Shown: positions 63,513 through 64,000 of the stretch, in pieces
Layout of the letters: every line of letters begins with the position of its first letter
Position numbering within the stretch: position 1 is the first letter of the stretch
Origin: Nostoc sp. KVJ3
GTDB lineage: Bacteria; Cyanobacteriota; Cyanobacteriia; Cyanobacteriales; Nostocaceae
Assembly (NCBI RefSeq): GCF_026127265.1
Contig: NZ_WWFG01000001.1
Span: 1,302,001 to 1,366,000, forward strand
DNA: 64,000 nucleotides
Reading direction: 5' to 3'
Translations under genes and position numbers: made by a program
Notes under the pieces: model-generated
The model's input: only the letters and a program-made list of their open reading frames with translations
Database searches by the model: none
Told to the model about the DNA's origin: nothing

Positions 63513-64000
63513 CTATTTGTCTTTTAATCTGATATCAATAACAGTTGCATTAAAGTTGTAGTTAAAACCTTCCAACTCAAATGGCATTCCAATTTTAACT
63601 TTACTGTTACCCAGAACTGGGCCATTCTCTGTCACCTGAGCTTTGCCGTCTAAAGTCAAAATCAAATCTGTACTAAAATTGTTAGTTTTTGGATCTGGCA
63701 ATTCTTTAACAGTACCATCAGGTTGAGAAACATTGACTGTTCTAGGTAGCTGTTGAATAGATTTAATCTCAATCTCCCCATAAGGCTGATTGCGGATAAT
63801 CACATTAGTTTTCCCGCCTTTTTTTAATCCGTTATTGAATAATTGTTCAGGATCACGGACATTCAAACCACGAACTACTAAGTCTACTTCTATGGGTATT
63901 GTTTTTGCACCGACTTGAGCAACAGAACCAGAAGTACCAGGAAAGATAAAGATGCCAAATATAACTAGCAAAATTACCAGTGCAGCACCTAAATCTAAGA
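63513..64000 (-). CDS. DUF4330-domain protein, 5' end beyond the window
   Basis: An open frame continues to the right edge, so the start is missing. The visible part begins LDLGAALVILLVIFGIFIFPG, a membrane helix, and continues with TIPIEVDLVVRGLNVRDPEQ and TVIDIRLKDK at the end. This is the DUF4330 arrangement: a short cytosolic front, one helix and an outside beta domain. The function is unknown. A TTG inside the helix is not a credible start. Confidence 0.82.
   Translation of the reverse strand, partial: LDLGAALVILLVIFGIFIFPGTSGSVAQVGAKTIPIEVDLVVRGLNVRDPEQLFNNGLKKGGKTNVIIRNQPYGEIEIKSIQQLPRTVNVSQPDGTVKELPDPKTNNFSTDLILTLDGKAQVTENGPVLGNSKVKIGMPFELEGFNYNFNATVIDIRLKDK

Noticed and set aside
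1..64000. tRNA or rRNA genes
   Set aside because: No T-arm GGTTCGA-type signature with a matching acceptor stem and no rRNA sequence was recognised on either strand.

Overview
The window comes from a heterocyst-forming filamentous cyanobacterium of the Nostoc type. The signs are abundant GCGATCGC (HIP1) sites, heptanucleotide tandem repeats, many dispersed palindromic repeats, a Nostoc-type transposase, carotenoid genes cruF/cruG, pcyA, cobH, a devBCA-type exporter with a distant NtcA-type site, and a PixJ-type bilin photoreceptor locus. No rRNA, tRNA or CRISPR array was seen.

Layout. 1-2.0 kb: a transposase running off the left edge and a headless gene remnant. 2.1-5.5 kb: RNase HI, then cruG and cruF (myxol glycoside carotenoids) separated by a (GGGAATT)14 array. 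6.4-9.3 kb: polyamine ABC transporter parts potD/potB and a Uma2 nuclease. 9.4-17.9 kb: a phototaxis operon on the minus strand in the order cheY, cheW, pixJ (four GAF domains), a broken four-helix-bundle gene, and a hybrid cheA. 18.5-22.6 kb: a GDYXXLXY/DUF2157 membrane pair, an RNA m5C methyltransferase and a DUF937 protein. 23.0-28.8 kb: the most unusual locus, a two-gene overlapping operon. A TIR-AAA protein is followed by an AAA-transmembrane-coiled-coil protein with 14 nearly identical WD40 repeats, and an array of eleven 21-bp repeats lies upstream.

29-35 kb: a lipoprotein bracketed by inverted repeat copies, nested MITE-like elements, an LPG-synthase-like membrane protein, an unrecognised 439-aa protein and an LpxB-related protein. 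35-43.3 kb: an oxidoreductase, an exported collagen-like protein, a reduced NrtB-like permease, and a minus-strand cluster with a sigma factor, a possible aegerolysin-like protein and a frameshifted amine oxidase-jacalin fusion. 44-47 kb: TIGR04376 and DUF3131 proteins. 47.5-51 kb: devB, devC and devA. 51.9-54 kb: pcyA, maf and a PsbP-like gene. 54.9-64 kb: dapB, a membrane protein, an exported beta-helix protein, cobH, a TPM-domain protein, DUF948/YtxH proteins, and a ZnuA-like metal-binding lipoprotein behind a Zur-type box. A partial DUF4330 gene ends the window.

Themes. Light sensing and pigment chemistry recur: the pixJ product is expected to carry a bilin, and PcyA makes phycocyanobilin. 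The spacers are dominated by small palindromic mobile sequences. Several have entered or abut coding sequence: inside cruG, inside the AAA domain of the WD40 gene, and at the stop codons of two unrelated genes. Family assignments were made by reading motifs; no database search was run.
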